A stretch of 64,000 bases of DNA, taken from contig JBKEDD010000090.1 of NCBI GenBank assembly GCA_047975215.1, positions 1 through 64,000 on the forward strand, given 5' to 3'. Below the pieces are notes generated by a model, which was given only the letters and a program-made list of their open reading frames with translations, was not told the origin of the DNA and searched no databases. A program made the translations under genes and the position numbers. Shown one piece after another: positions 40,274 to 48,005 of the stretch (the first letter of the stretch is position 1; each line of letters begins with the position of its first letter). The DNA comes from JAGRMG01 sp047975215 (GTDB lineage: Bacteria > Pseudomonadota > Alphaproteobacteria > Rhodobacterales > Rhodobacteraceae).

Positions 40274-42832
40274 TCAAATCCTCTGCTCGTCCAGCTTGTG
40301 CACAAAGACCTGGTCCAGTTCCAGCTTGGTGGCCATCGTGGGCCAAAGCCGTTCGATCAGGTGGTATTCCGAGCCGTCATTGGCGATCGGTTCGTCCGGC
40401 CAGGGATAATTGGGCCCGAAAAGGGCGTTCATTTCCTCCACGACCTGTCGACGCACCCAGAACATGTTTCCAACCGGGAACAGAAGCGGGTTTTCCGGCA
40501 TCGGCCCCGGCAAGCGGTCGGTGAATTTCGGCAGCAGGCGGCGGCTCTCGTTCCAGCCCACGAAATGCGGATCGAACGGTGCCACAAGGCCAACCCCGTC
40601 CTGGGCGAGAGTCGTGACGGCATCCGAGACGGTCTCTTCATCGCCAAGCAGGATCCGCATCAGGAACCGGCGCCAAACATCACCGCCATCCGTCGATCCG
40701 ATCGACTTCTTCTGATGCAGGTGGCACCAGAGCTGATCACGATCCGATATCCCGCCCGGCTGAAACAGGTTCATGAAGGGCAGGATGTCGCGCCCGGTAT
40801 TTGGAACCAGCTCGATTTCCGGCTTCAGCCCCTCGGCGGCCATGATCCTGCGAATTGCCTCGCCCTTTTCGTCGGTGTCGGTGGTCACGACGATCCGGCG
40901 GGCGTGGTGGTAGATCGCGAACTTCCGCACGTCCTCGGCAAGGTCGTCGGTATAATAGGCATGCAGATGGATCGAGAAGGGTGGGAGCGTCACCGCCTCC
41001 GTGATCGTATAGGGGGCCAGCCGCATCCGGCTGTGTGTCCAGTTGTCGGAGGCGGCGATTGCCTCTTCGACATCCTCGAGATCACGCCACACGCGGCGGC
41101 GACCATAGCGCAGCATCTTCTCGCGCTCGCGGATGCGGGCCGCGTCAAACTCGGCGTCCGAGGAAGACATGATCGGAACATCGATCTGCGACGCACCGCG
41201 CACGAAATATCGCTGGGCGGCAAGCCGTTCTTCCAGGCTGGTTCGAATCGTCTCGAACAGGTCGGGTTCCGGCTTTTCGGGCGCGTCATCCGAAGTTTTC
41301 TTCGGTGGGAGCGCGAGGATCGCCGTAGCCGCAGCTTCGGGATTTCCATATTCAACCGAGATGAACCTGTCAGAACTGCGGTAGATCTCGTCACCAAAGC
41401 CGGATGCCCCCTCGAACTGAACAATTTGGCATCCGTGCTCAAGCGCATCGAATACAACATTGGGCAGCGGGTCCAGACGCGAAGACATGAACATCGCATC
41501 CGCAGCACTCAGCACGTCGAAATAGGCGGGTCCGGCGGGGATGAACACCATGTTGGAGTCTGGTGACCCCATGCCGATCTCGTTGAAATGATAGGCAAGA
41601 TATGCTCCGAACGTGAGTTCGTCCGCAACAACGCCATGCCCGATCCAGATGAATACCGTGTCGTCACTTCGCGGCCGGCAGATCTGGGCCGTCATCGTGA
41701 ATATGTCGGTGCCCTTGCGCCAATGCGGCTGTCCCGCACCGCATACGACACGTGACTTGCTCAGATCACGCCCGAGCAGCTCCGACAGGCACGCTTTGGC
41801 CTCCGCCTGCCTCTCGGCGCTGACGCTCCCCGGAATGAAGGGCCGTTGCTGGATGATCATGCTGTCCCTGGCGATGTCAAACTTGACGTCCTTCATGCGC
41901 CCGGCCCAGCTGTTGCGCACATGTTCCGAGGAGAAGATCAACAGATCCGCGAACATTGGAAACAGACTGACATGAGATGCCGGGAGAGAATACTCGGAAT
42001 ACTCATGCAGATAAGCGGCGAAAGGAATTTCGCGTGCGACAAGAAATGGGATATAACTCCAGGCGACTGCAGAATTCACGATCGCAAAGTCGATCTTCTT
42101 CAGCACCTCTCCCGGAAACAGGTCGAAGTCATGATTGAGCGAACTGCTGATCAGGACCTGACAGCTCGTTTCCCTGAACTCATTCAGAAGTGGGCCTTCG
42201 AGTAGCGTCACGATGATAACATTATGCGTTTTCGCGGCTTCGCGCGCGAGATCGCGTGCTACAATCGGTGCCCCTGTGCGCGATAGCTCGTGCACTGCAA
42301 TCAGACAGGTCGGTTGGTCTGGGTTGTATCGCAGCCGACCCTTGTATTGGCCCTTGCGAATATCCCGCAAGATGCGCCGGCCTTCCTTGGCACCATGACA
42401 GGCGTAGTGGATCAGCGGATCGACACCTGCCTCTCGGATGTCCTTGTTCATCTCGAGATAGCTTTCGAGAGAGAAATCCGAAACCTCGGCATCGACAGGT
42501 GCGCCAAGATTTATCAATTCGAACAACAGTTCCACCGCGCCCGGTGCGCCCGCCTTTATGGCGGCTTCAAGTTCGAGGTCCGTCACCAGATCGCAAATGG
42601 GCTGGGAGACATCCGGCCAGGCCGCGATCGTATGGTTGAACGTGTTCGCCGGTTGCCCGGCCGTCCGGCCAATCTGCTCGAAATGCGACCGCAGATCCTC
42701 CGGGCTCCCGGAAACGCCGGGATTGGACCGGGCATAATAGTCGGGGTCGAAACGGAAAGAGGGTCGGATCTCTAGCAAACCAGGAATGGCCGCGGCATGT
42801 TTTTGCCACAGCAGGTCCAAGTCAGACATCAT
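40274..42832 (-). CDS. Bifunctional glycosyltransferase (GT4 + rhamnan-synthesis RgpF domain)
   Basis: An 852-residue cytoplasmic protein in three parts. Residues ~25-160 carry two copies of an FDxxxY...NPxV...DPLxHY-type motif (FDPDYYARSNPGV, FSLESYLEMNKDI). Residues ~170-510 form a GT-B glycosyltransferase (CGAGQPHWRKGTDIF, then SSRLDPLPNVVFDALEHGC, the nucleotide-sugar site). Residues ~620-850 match RgpF-type rhamnan synthesis domains (AYYTDDLAEDVRKF, LVPNTGRDILPFMNLF, WCHLHQKKSIGSTDG, YPWPDEPIANDGSEYHLIER). It likely adds two sugars to a surface polysaccharide. The start at 42832 overlaps the upstream stop by 4 bp. A decayed copy of the RgpF part lies at 44695-45043. Confidence 0.85.
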   Translation of the reverse strand: MMSDLDLLWQKHAAAIPGLLEIRPSFRFDPDYYARSNPGVSGSPEDLRSHFEQIGRTAGQPANTFNHTIAAWPDVSQPICDLVTDLELEAAIKAGAPGAVELLFELINLGAPVDAEVSDFSLESYLEMNKDIREAGVDPLIHYACHGAKEGRRILRDIRKGQYKGRLRYNPDQPTCLIAVHELSRTGAPIVARDLAREAAKTHNVIIVTLLEGPLLNEFRETSCQVLISSSLNHDFDLFPGEVLKKIDFAIVNSAVAWSYIPFLVAREIPFAAYLHEYSEYSLPASHVSLFPMFADLLIFSSEHVRNSWAGRMKDVKFDIARDSMIIQQRPFIPGSVSAERQAEAKACLSELLGRDLSKSRVVCGAGQPHWRKGTDIFTMTAQICRPRSDDTVFIWIGHGVVADELTFGAYLAYHFNEIGMGSPDSNMVFIPAGPAYFDVLSAADAMFMSSRLDPLPNVVFDALEHGCQIVQFEGASGFGDEIYRSSDRFISVEYGNPEAAATAILALPPKKTSDDAPEKPEPDLFETIRTSLEERLAAQRYFVRGASQIDVPIMSSSDAEFDAARIREREKMLRYGRRRVWRDLEDVEEAIAASDNWTHSRMRLAPYTITEAVTLPPFSIHLHAYYTDDLAEDVRKFAIYHHARRIVVTTDTDEKGEAIRRIMAAEGLKPEIELVPNTGRDILPFMNLFQPGGISDRDQLWCHLHQKKSIGSTDGGDVWRRFLMRILLGDEETVSDAVTTLAQDGVGLVAPFDPHFVGWNESRRLLPKFTDRLPGPMPENPLLFPVGNMFWVRRQVVEEMNALFGPNYPWPDEPIANDGSEYHLIERLWPTMATKLELDQVFVHKLDEQRI

Positions 42833-43308
42833 TTCCCCCAAGCCAAAATGTCGGCCAGCAGTCCCACCACGGCCGCATTATCCAGATTGCGCCCCTCAAT
42901 ATTCCGCAGGAATTCCGGCAACAAGGGGCTGGTTGCGATCATTTCCCCAAGAATGAGCCAAGACAGGTGACCCGCTGGGTCAAGCTTGGAGCGCACATCA
43001 TAGTGCGCGATGTCCTCGTGGGGCAGCGGGGTGTTCTCCTGCGCAAGAGGCGCATCGAGATACAACAGCGGACCCTCCCCATGCTCGAGCCGGCTATGTC
43101 GCAGCCAGTTGAGGACATCCGACAGCAAAGCAACCGTATCCTTGGGCGGCTCAAGCCATTCCACGACGAGACGGTCGGGCGCCGCTTCGATCTGTTGCGC
43201 CGTGACGCCCCCGCCAGGTAGAACGACCAGAACTTGCCGCCCGGGCCATTCCGGGAGAGAATCTGTTTTCTCCATCGTTTTCAACGCAGTAGTGGTGAAG
43301 ATAAACAC
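42829..43308 (-). CDS. Unknown small protein of the polysaccharide operon
   Basis: About 159 residues; I do not recognise the family. The N-terminus (VFIFTTTALKT) and RQVLVVLPGGGVTA look like beta strands of a Rossmann-like fold. The rest is helical with an acidic middle (YLDAPLAQENTPLPHEDIAH), and there are no cysteines or membrane segments. It overlaps the glycosyltransferase start by 4 bp and follows the epimerase by about 40 bases, so it belongs to the operon. GTG at 43308 is preferred, with TTG at 43323 or ATG at 43275 as alternatives. It could be a small sulfotransferase-related or regulatory protein, but nothing visible proves a function. Confidence 0.6.
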   Translation of the reverse strand: MFIFTTTALKTMEKTDSLPEWPGRQVLVVLPGGGVTAQQIEAAPDRLVVEWLEPPKDTVALLSDVLNWLRHSRLEHGEGPLLYLDAPLAQENTPLPHEDIAHYDVRSKLDPAGHLSWLILGEMIATSPLLPEFLRNIEGRNLDNAAVVGLLADILAWGK

Positions 43309-43347
43309 TTTTTCCCCGTTCAATTGGTAAAACTTGCGACGCGGCCA

Positions 43348-44268
43348 TCAGCTTTGAATCTGGTGTAGTACCCAATCCCAGCTGCGGGCTATTCCGCTTA
43401 GCAAATCGAGCTCGGGCGCCCAGTTGAACGTCGTGCGCGCGCGTGTGACATCCAGCACGGACCGCGGCACATCAAAAGCCTGACCCGGCTTGAATACGGG
43501 GGTCAGTTCCTGTCCGGTCGTCTTCTGAACCATCTCGATAACATCCAGAACAGATGCTCCCTGGCCTGAGCCTGCGTTGAACACACCGCAAGCCTGTGAA
43601 TAGAGCGCCAAGACGCAGAGTTCGGCAAGGTCGGTGACATAGAAGAAATCACGCACCACGCTGCCGTCGCCCCAGACTTCGATCGGTTCGTTTCTGGCGA
43701 CACGCCACAGATAGGTTCCGATCACGCCCTGCACGCCTCGATGCCCCTGCCGCGGCCCGTAGGGGTTTGAAGCACGCAAGGCACAATAGCGAAGCCCGTG
43801 CAGTTGGTTCTCCATGAACAGGTATTTCTCGATCGTCGCCTTGACGATTCCATAAGAACTGATCGGTTGCAGGGGATGGTCTTCGGGAATGGGATCGGCC
43901 TTCGGGATACCGTAGACCGTGCCGCCCGAAGACGAATAGATGAGGTTCTTCACGCCCACATGCCGCATCCCCTTGATCAGCTTCATCGTACCGATCAGAT
44001 TGCCCATGATATCCCCAACCGGATCGAGGTTGGAGGTCATGGGGACTGTCGTGCTTGCGAGGTGAACGACGCCGTCCATCCCAAGCAGCGCTTCGTTGAT
44101 CAGTGAACTGTCCGAAAAGCCGCCTTGCACATACTCCACCGATGGAAGCGGATCCCGGTACTGTTCCTTGCTACGGTCCAGAACCCTGACGCGGGCCCCG
44201 CGCGCCAGCAGCGCGTCAACCACATGCGACCCGATGAAGCCGCAACCGCCTACTACCAATATCTTCAT
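43348..44268 (-). CDS. NAD-dependent sugar-nucleotide epimerase/dehydratase (GalE-like)
   Basis: A 306-residue extended short-chain dehydrogenase. The NAD loop GGCGFIGSHVVDALL is at the N-terminus, the catalytic serine region is SSSGGTVYG, YGIVK carries the YxxxK pair, and NPYGPRQGHRGVQGVI is the sugar-nucleotide contact. It should epimerise or dehydrate a UDP- or dTDP-sugar for the polysaccharide made by the downstream glycosyltransferase. The ATG at 44268 overlaps the stop of the broken rfbA gene (ATGA), which suggests that it was once translated in an rfb-type operon. Confidence 0.9.
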   Translation of the reverse strand: MKILVVGGCGFIGSHVVDALLARGARVRVLDRSKEQYRDPLPSVEYVQGGFSDSSLINEALLGMDGVVHLASTTVPMTSNLDPVGDIMGNLIGTMKLIKGMRHVGVKNLIYSSSGGTVYGIPKADPIPEDHPLQPISSYGIVKATIEKYLFMENQLHGLRYCALRASNPYGPRQGHRGVQGVIGTYLWRVARNEPIEVWGDGSVVRDFFYVTDLAELCVLALYSQACGVFNAGSGQGASVLDVIEMVQKTTGQELTPVFKPGQAFDVPRSVLDVTRARTTFNWAPELDLLSGIARSWDWVLHQIQS

Positions 44269-44455
44269 TCCAATAGTCCACGAAGGTAACAACCATACTC
44301 GTCCTTGGTGAACTTCCTGGCGCGCGTCTCTATCTCTGCACGGCCTGTCCAGCCCCGGCCGAACGCAATCTCGTCCGGGCTGCCGGGCTGCATCCGCTGC
44401 CGCTGCTTGAGCGTGCGCACGAAGTTACCTGCGTCCAGTAGACTGCGGGGGCCAC
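44265..44455 (-). pseudogene. rfbA: rfbA (glucose-1-phosphate thymidylyltransferase), C-terminal fragment
   Basis: About 60 minus-strand codons read SLLDAGNFVRTLKQRQRM, then PDEIAFGRGWTGRAEIETRA and YGCYLRGLLE. This is the C-terminal end of RfbA-type nucleotidyltransferases. The catalytic N-terminal domain is missing, replaced by an IS5-type fragment upstream. It indicates that the locus once made dTDP-sugars (such as dTDP-rhamnose) locally. Confidence 0.75.
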
Positions 44456-44509
44456 GATGTCGAGTCAGGCATATTGCCGCCCCCTCCGCTTCACCATCAG
44501 ATTGGCGTT

Positions 44510-44690
44510 TTTTCCCGGCAGGGCATTGCGCGGCAATGTCCCGAGAGGGCGGGGCAGGTGCAGCGGCCCCTTGGACACGCGATACTCACGGCCAACGTCT
44601 TCTGGAGGCTCGACAGCGTGCTGAAGTCAGGCACCGTCCAGTCGAGGCCGACCAAATGTGGCAGGCTCTCAACGAGAGGAGATCTGGCGC
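44510..44690 (-). pseudogene. IS5-family transposase fragment (left of sulfotransferase)
   Basis: The minus strand reads ESLPHLVGLDWTVPDFSTLS and QKTLAVS, a segment typical of IS5-type transposases, before drifting out of frame. Bases 44618-44673 are an inverted repeat (about 88% identical) of 46732-46787, which encodes the same segment on the plus strand. Confidence 0.65.
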
Positions 44691-44694
44691 CATG

Positions 44695-45043
44695 TCCACC
44701 AGAAGAAATCTCCCGGCGTCTCGTCGTCGGGCGAAATCTGGCGCCGCTTCCTGTTGGCGATACTGCTGGGCGGCGGTGCCTGTCGTTCCTCGGCGCTAGC
44801 CCATATCGCCGCCCTCGGTACGGGTCTTGTCACCGCCTATTGATCCTTACGCTCTTGATTGGGCAAGCTCGCGCCGTTTGATACCGCAGATCGTGCCCAA
44901 GCTGCCGGGACCGATTCGCGAGCATGTGCTTCTGTTCCCGGTCTGCAGCATGTTCCGGATACGCGGAAACGTGGTTGCCAAGGTGAACAAGATAACTAAG
45001 AAAGGCTACCCTTGGCCAAACGAGTCCATCGGGTGTTCCATTT
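44695..45043 (+). pseudogene. Decayed RgpF-type glycosyltransferase domain
   Basis: Across at least two frames and internal stops the plus strand reads EIWRHVHQKKSPGVSSSGE, IWRRFLLAILLG, then ALDWASSRRLIPQIVPKLPG and GYPWPNESIG. These line up with LWCHLHQKKSIGSTDGGD, WRRFLMRILLG, WNESRRLLPKFTDRLPG and NYPWPDEPI of the intact glycosyltransferase at 40274-42832. It is a dead paralogue in the opposite orientation. Confidence 0.7.
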
Positions 45044-45093
45044 GAATGCTCGCATGTCAGCATTGGAAAAGCAGCCGCGGGAGAAAAAGTAGC

Positions 45094-46434
45094 GTGAAGA
45101 TCATTATCCATGTCGGGATGCCCAAGACCGGGTCGAGTTCGATCCAGCAGACCTTCGCCGGTCTCCAACATCCCGAACTTGAATATGTCGACTGGATTCC
45201 TAGCGGCAACCACTCTGCACTGTTTGTCCTGCTGTTTCACGATTTGGACAAGCTCTCCGAGTATCACGGCTTCAAGGCGCGCGGTGCGGCGTTCATCCAG
45301 ACATTACCAGCCTTGCGCGCAGACTGGCATGCGCGGGTCTCGCAACAGCTTGCCAGAACGGGCGACAAGACGGTGATCTTTTCAGCAGAGGCCATTTCTC
45401 GCAAAGACGTCGAATACGCTAGACGACGGTTGCGTGATTTCTTTGCTGGCTGGTCAGACGATATCTCGGTCATCGGCTATGTCCGCCCGCCCGCGGGTTT
45501 CGCGCCCAGCGCCTTTCAGCAAAGGCTGAAAGGCGGGATGATAAAGAATCCTTGTCGTGGTGGTGTATCGCCGAACTATCGTCGCCGTTTTGAGACGTTC
45601 GACAGAATATTCGGGCGTGATGCCGTAAACCTGAGGGAATTTTCGTCTGATCGTCTGTTGGGCGGTGACGTGGTGCAGGATTTTGCGCACCAGATCGGCG
45701 TAGGGCCACTGGCCGAAGATCAGAACCTCCGCGCCAATGAAAGCCTGAGCCTTGAAGCGGTCGCACTGCTCTATGCTCAAAGGAAACTGGGGCAGGGATT
45801 CGTTGCGGGTTTTGATCGTGCACATGTCGCGAACAATTCTTTCGTTTCCGGTCTCGCGACCATCGGGCGCCGCAAATTCGGCTTCTCCCAAAAGTTGCTC
45901 GCTCCGCTTCTGGAAAAGGGGCGCGACGACATCGCCTGGATGGAAAAGCGTCTCGGCCATTCGTTTTCCGAACCCGGGGCGGCAAACCCGGATGCGATCG
46001 ACTCGCTGGACGACCTGGTTGACATCGCTCTTGGGCAATTCGATGCGGTACAGGACTTGCTGGGCGAAGATGCCGTGGACGGCCCCGTCACCACCGAAAA
46101 TCTTGTTCGCGGGCTGGAGCGCCTGCGCGAACGATATTATGAAAAAGCTGCCGCCGCATATCAGGCGGCACAGTCCTCGCGAAAGAAAGGAAATTCGGCA
46201 ATGGTGAACAGGGCCGACCGGGCGGAGCCCAGCGAAGAAGAACTGCGCTTGCGCGGAATTCTGGCCAGGATTCTCTGGCACATCGATCACCAAGACGACA
46301 TGCCGAGCGACCCGGCGGAGCGCAAGGCGGCATTCGAACCGGTCAACCGAGAGTACCAGAAAAAGGCACACTATCTGACCCGTCATCTGAGAAACAATAA
46401 CCTCATGATAGGCGAAACTGTTTCGCGGGAGTGA
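45094..46434 (+). CDS. Sulfotransferase-like protein
   Basis: A 446-residue protein that starts VKIIIHVGMPKTGSSSIQQT, the phosphosulfate loop of PAPS sulfotransferases. ISVIGYVRPPAGFAPSAFQQ fills the place of the 3'-phosphate motif, although the usual RDP is RPP here. The last ~100 residues are charged and helical. The GTG at 45094 is chosen because GGGAGAAA lies upstream and the domain starts there. It stands alone between inverted IS5-type fragments and next to a decayed glycosyltransferase, so it may have arrived as, or survived from, a second polysaccharide-modification locus. Confidence 0.78.
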   Translation: MKIIIHVGMPKTGSSSIQQTFAGLQHPELEYVDWIPSGNHSALFVLLFHDLDKLSEYHGFKARGAAFIQTLPALRADWHARVSQQLARTGDKTVIFSAEAISRKDVEYARRRLRDFFAGWSDDISVIGYVRPPAGFAPSAFQQRLKGGMIKNPCRGGVSPNYRRRFETFDRIFGRDAVNLREFSSDRLLGGDVVQDFAHQIGVGPLAEDQNLRANESLSLEAVALLYAQRKLGQGFVAGFDRAHVANNSFVSGLATIGRRKFGFSQKLLAPLLEKGRDDIAWMEKRLGHSFSEPGAANPDAIDSLDDLVDIALGQFDAVQDLLGEDAVDGPVTTENLVRGLERLRERYYEKAAAAYQAAQSSRKKGNSAMVNRADRAEPSEEELRLRGILARILWHIDHQDDMPSDPAERKAAFEPVNREYQKKAHYLTRHLRNNNLMIGETVSRE

Positions 46435-47002
46435 CCCTGTTCGGTTGCCCCGTGGCCGCCCTTGGGTGAATGCACGTATCAGAATGGCCGCGACACGCGC
46501 CAGAACAAGGGCTTACGATCTAGAGGCATTCAGGCCACGAATGTCTGGCAGTCCCGGCTTGTCTCCGATTCCGGCTGCTTGCCTGACAACCCGCGTCTAT
46601 ATCCACTCAGGCAAGGCGGCGCTTTCGCAACACTAAGCGTTCGCTTCGGCGGGGTTCCGATGATGTGACCGCACCCCGACGGCATCGATGTGGCAAGGTG
46701 GGTCTGCGATGACCCGCGGACGACAGGCTTCGTCGAGAGCCTGCTGCATCTGGTCGGCCCTGACTGGACGGTGCCTGACTTCGGCACTCGATAGCGCCGC
46801 CTGCCGCCACAGGCAGGTCGAGGCGTTCGCTCAGATCGACGCAGAGGAGAGGGCCCTATTCTCAGCATCAAAGCCGCCTGATCGCGCGGCCCCGGGCCAT
46901 CCATTCCAATACCGGCTTGACGGACGTGACCGATGCGGCTGGATTTCACGAACTTCGGTCTTCGTGCTATGAACTCACGTTGACGTTCAGGGAGTGGCAG
47001 GC
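46435..47002. other. Intergenic region with an IS5-type fragment
   Basis: About 570 bases. Bases 46720-46790 on the plus strand encode FVESLLHLVGPDWTVPDFG before a stop, an IS5-type transposase piece inverted relative to 44618-44673. The rest shows no recognisable gene on either strand. GGGAG at 46990-46994 is the ribosome site of the stress-protein gene. Confidence 0.55.
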
Positions 47003-47866
47003 GTGGACACGATACTGGTAGCAACCGATTTTTCCAATCGCTCGGATCTTGCGCTGGCACGGGCAGGGCTGATCTCCACGCGGACCGCTGCCCGGCTGCA
47101 TCTCGTTCATGTCGTCGATGATGATCAGAAGCGGCAGATCGTCGATGGTGAAGTCGATGCCTCCCGACAATTGCTGACGGAAGAAGCCGAGCGACTGATG
47201 GAAACCGGCGTGCCGCGCTGCACCTTTGATGTCGTTCTGGGTGATCCGTTCGCAGGGATCATTTCCGCCGCTGAAGGGCTGCGCCCCGATCTTGTCGTTC
47301 TGGGCGCGCATCGCCGGAAACTGCTTCGCGGTATTTTCGTCGGCACTACCGCACAGAGAACCATTCGCCGCACGAAATGGCCGATCCTGATGGTTAATGC
47401 GATTCCTCAACAGGACTATCACAACGCTTTGCTGGCGAGTGATCTTTCAAAGATCTCGCGTGACGCGGCGGCGCAGCTATTGGAACTGGGTCTTGTCGAT
47501 CCACGCTCCATTGCGCTGCTGCATGTCTTCGACGCACCAGCCCAGAACCTGATGATGCGAGGTACGATCACGACGCTGGAAATGAACAGCTATCTTGATT
47601 CGTTGCAGGTCGAGGCCGATAAAGCACTTGCCGGGTTCGCCGCCGCGCTCGGCATGGACGGTGCCGAGCGGATCGCGCGGCATAAGAACGCGGGCATATT
47701 CACGGTGATCCTCGATACCGCGGCGATGATACTGGCCGATCTCGTCATCGTCGCCAGCCAGGGAAAGGCCAGCTTTCAGAAGGTATTTCTTGGCAGCGTC
47801 GCCGAGGAAGTCCTGCGCCACGCCGACCGCGACGTCTTGGTCATTCCGCCCCGCCCGGGCAACTGA
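47003..47866 (+). CDS. Tandem universal stress protein
   Basis: A 287-residue protein with two UspA domains. The first begins VDTILVATDFSNRSDLALAR and has VVLGAHRRKLLRGIFVGTTA (an ATP-site GxxG-like loop with Thr). The second begins HNALLASDLSKISRDAAAQL and has IVASQGKASFQKVFLGSVAE, both ending in a strand before PILMV or DVLVIP. Such proteins bind ATP and support survival under stress. The GTG at 47003 is preferred (GGGAG 8 bases upstream); GTG 46994 is the alternative. A hairpin follows the stop, then the antiporter gene in the same direction. Confidence 0.88.
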   Translation: MDTILVATDFSNRSDLALARAGLISTRTAARLHLVHVVDDDQKRQIVDGEVDASRQLLTEEAERLMETGVPRCTFDVVLGDPFAGIISAAEGLRPDLVVLGAHRRKLLRGIFVGTTAQRTIRRTKWPILMVNAIPQQDYHNALLASDLSKISRDAAAQLLELGLVDPRSIALLHVFDAPAQNLMMRGTITTLEMNSYLDSLQVEADKALAGFAAALGMDGAERIARHKNAGIFTVILDTAAMILADLVIVASQGKASFQKVFLGSVAEEVLRHADRDVLVIPPRPGN

Positions 47867-47869
47867 AAC

Positions 47870-47894
47870 GGCGGCAGGCGACCGGAGTGCCGCC
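47870..47894. terminator. Hairpin between the stress-protein and antiporter genes
   Basis: GGCGGCA and TGCCGCC arms (47870-47876, 47888-47894) form a 7-bp stem 4 bases after the stop. There is no T-run, so it is a weak or Rho-dependent terminator at best. Confidence 0.4.
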
Positions 47895-48005
47895 TGCATG
47901 CGATCGGGCGGCCCGGTTGCGCACTGCATCGGCCCGATCCACCCCAATATCGGGAAATTCTGACCGGGATCAGCGCGCACGGTACTTGGTGCTTTCTCGG
48001 GGGCA

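Noticed and set aside
40298..41566. 422-codon open frame on the plus strand
   Set aside because: It is antisense to the glycosyltransferase, whose GT-B and RgpF motifs are intact on the minus strand.
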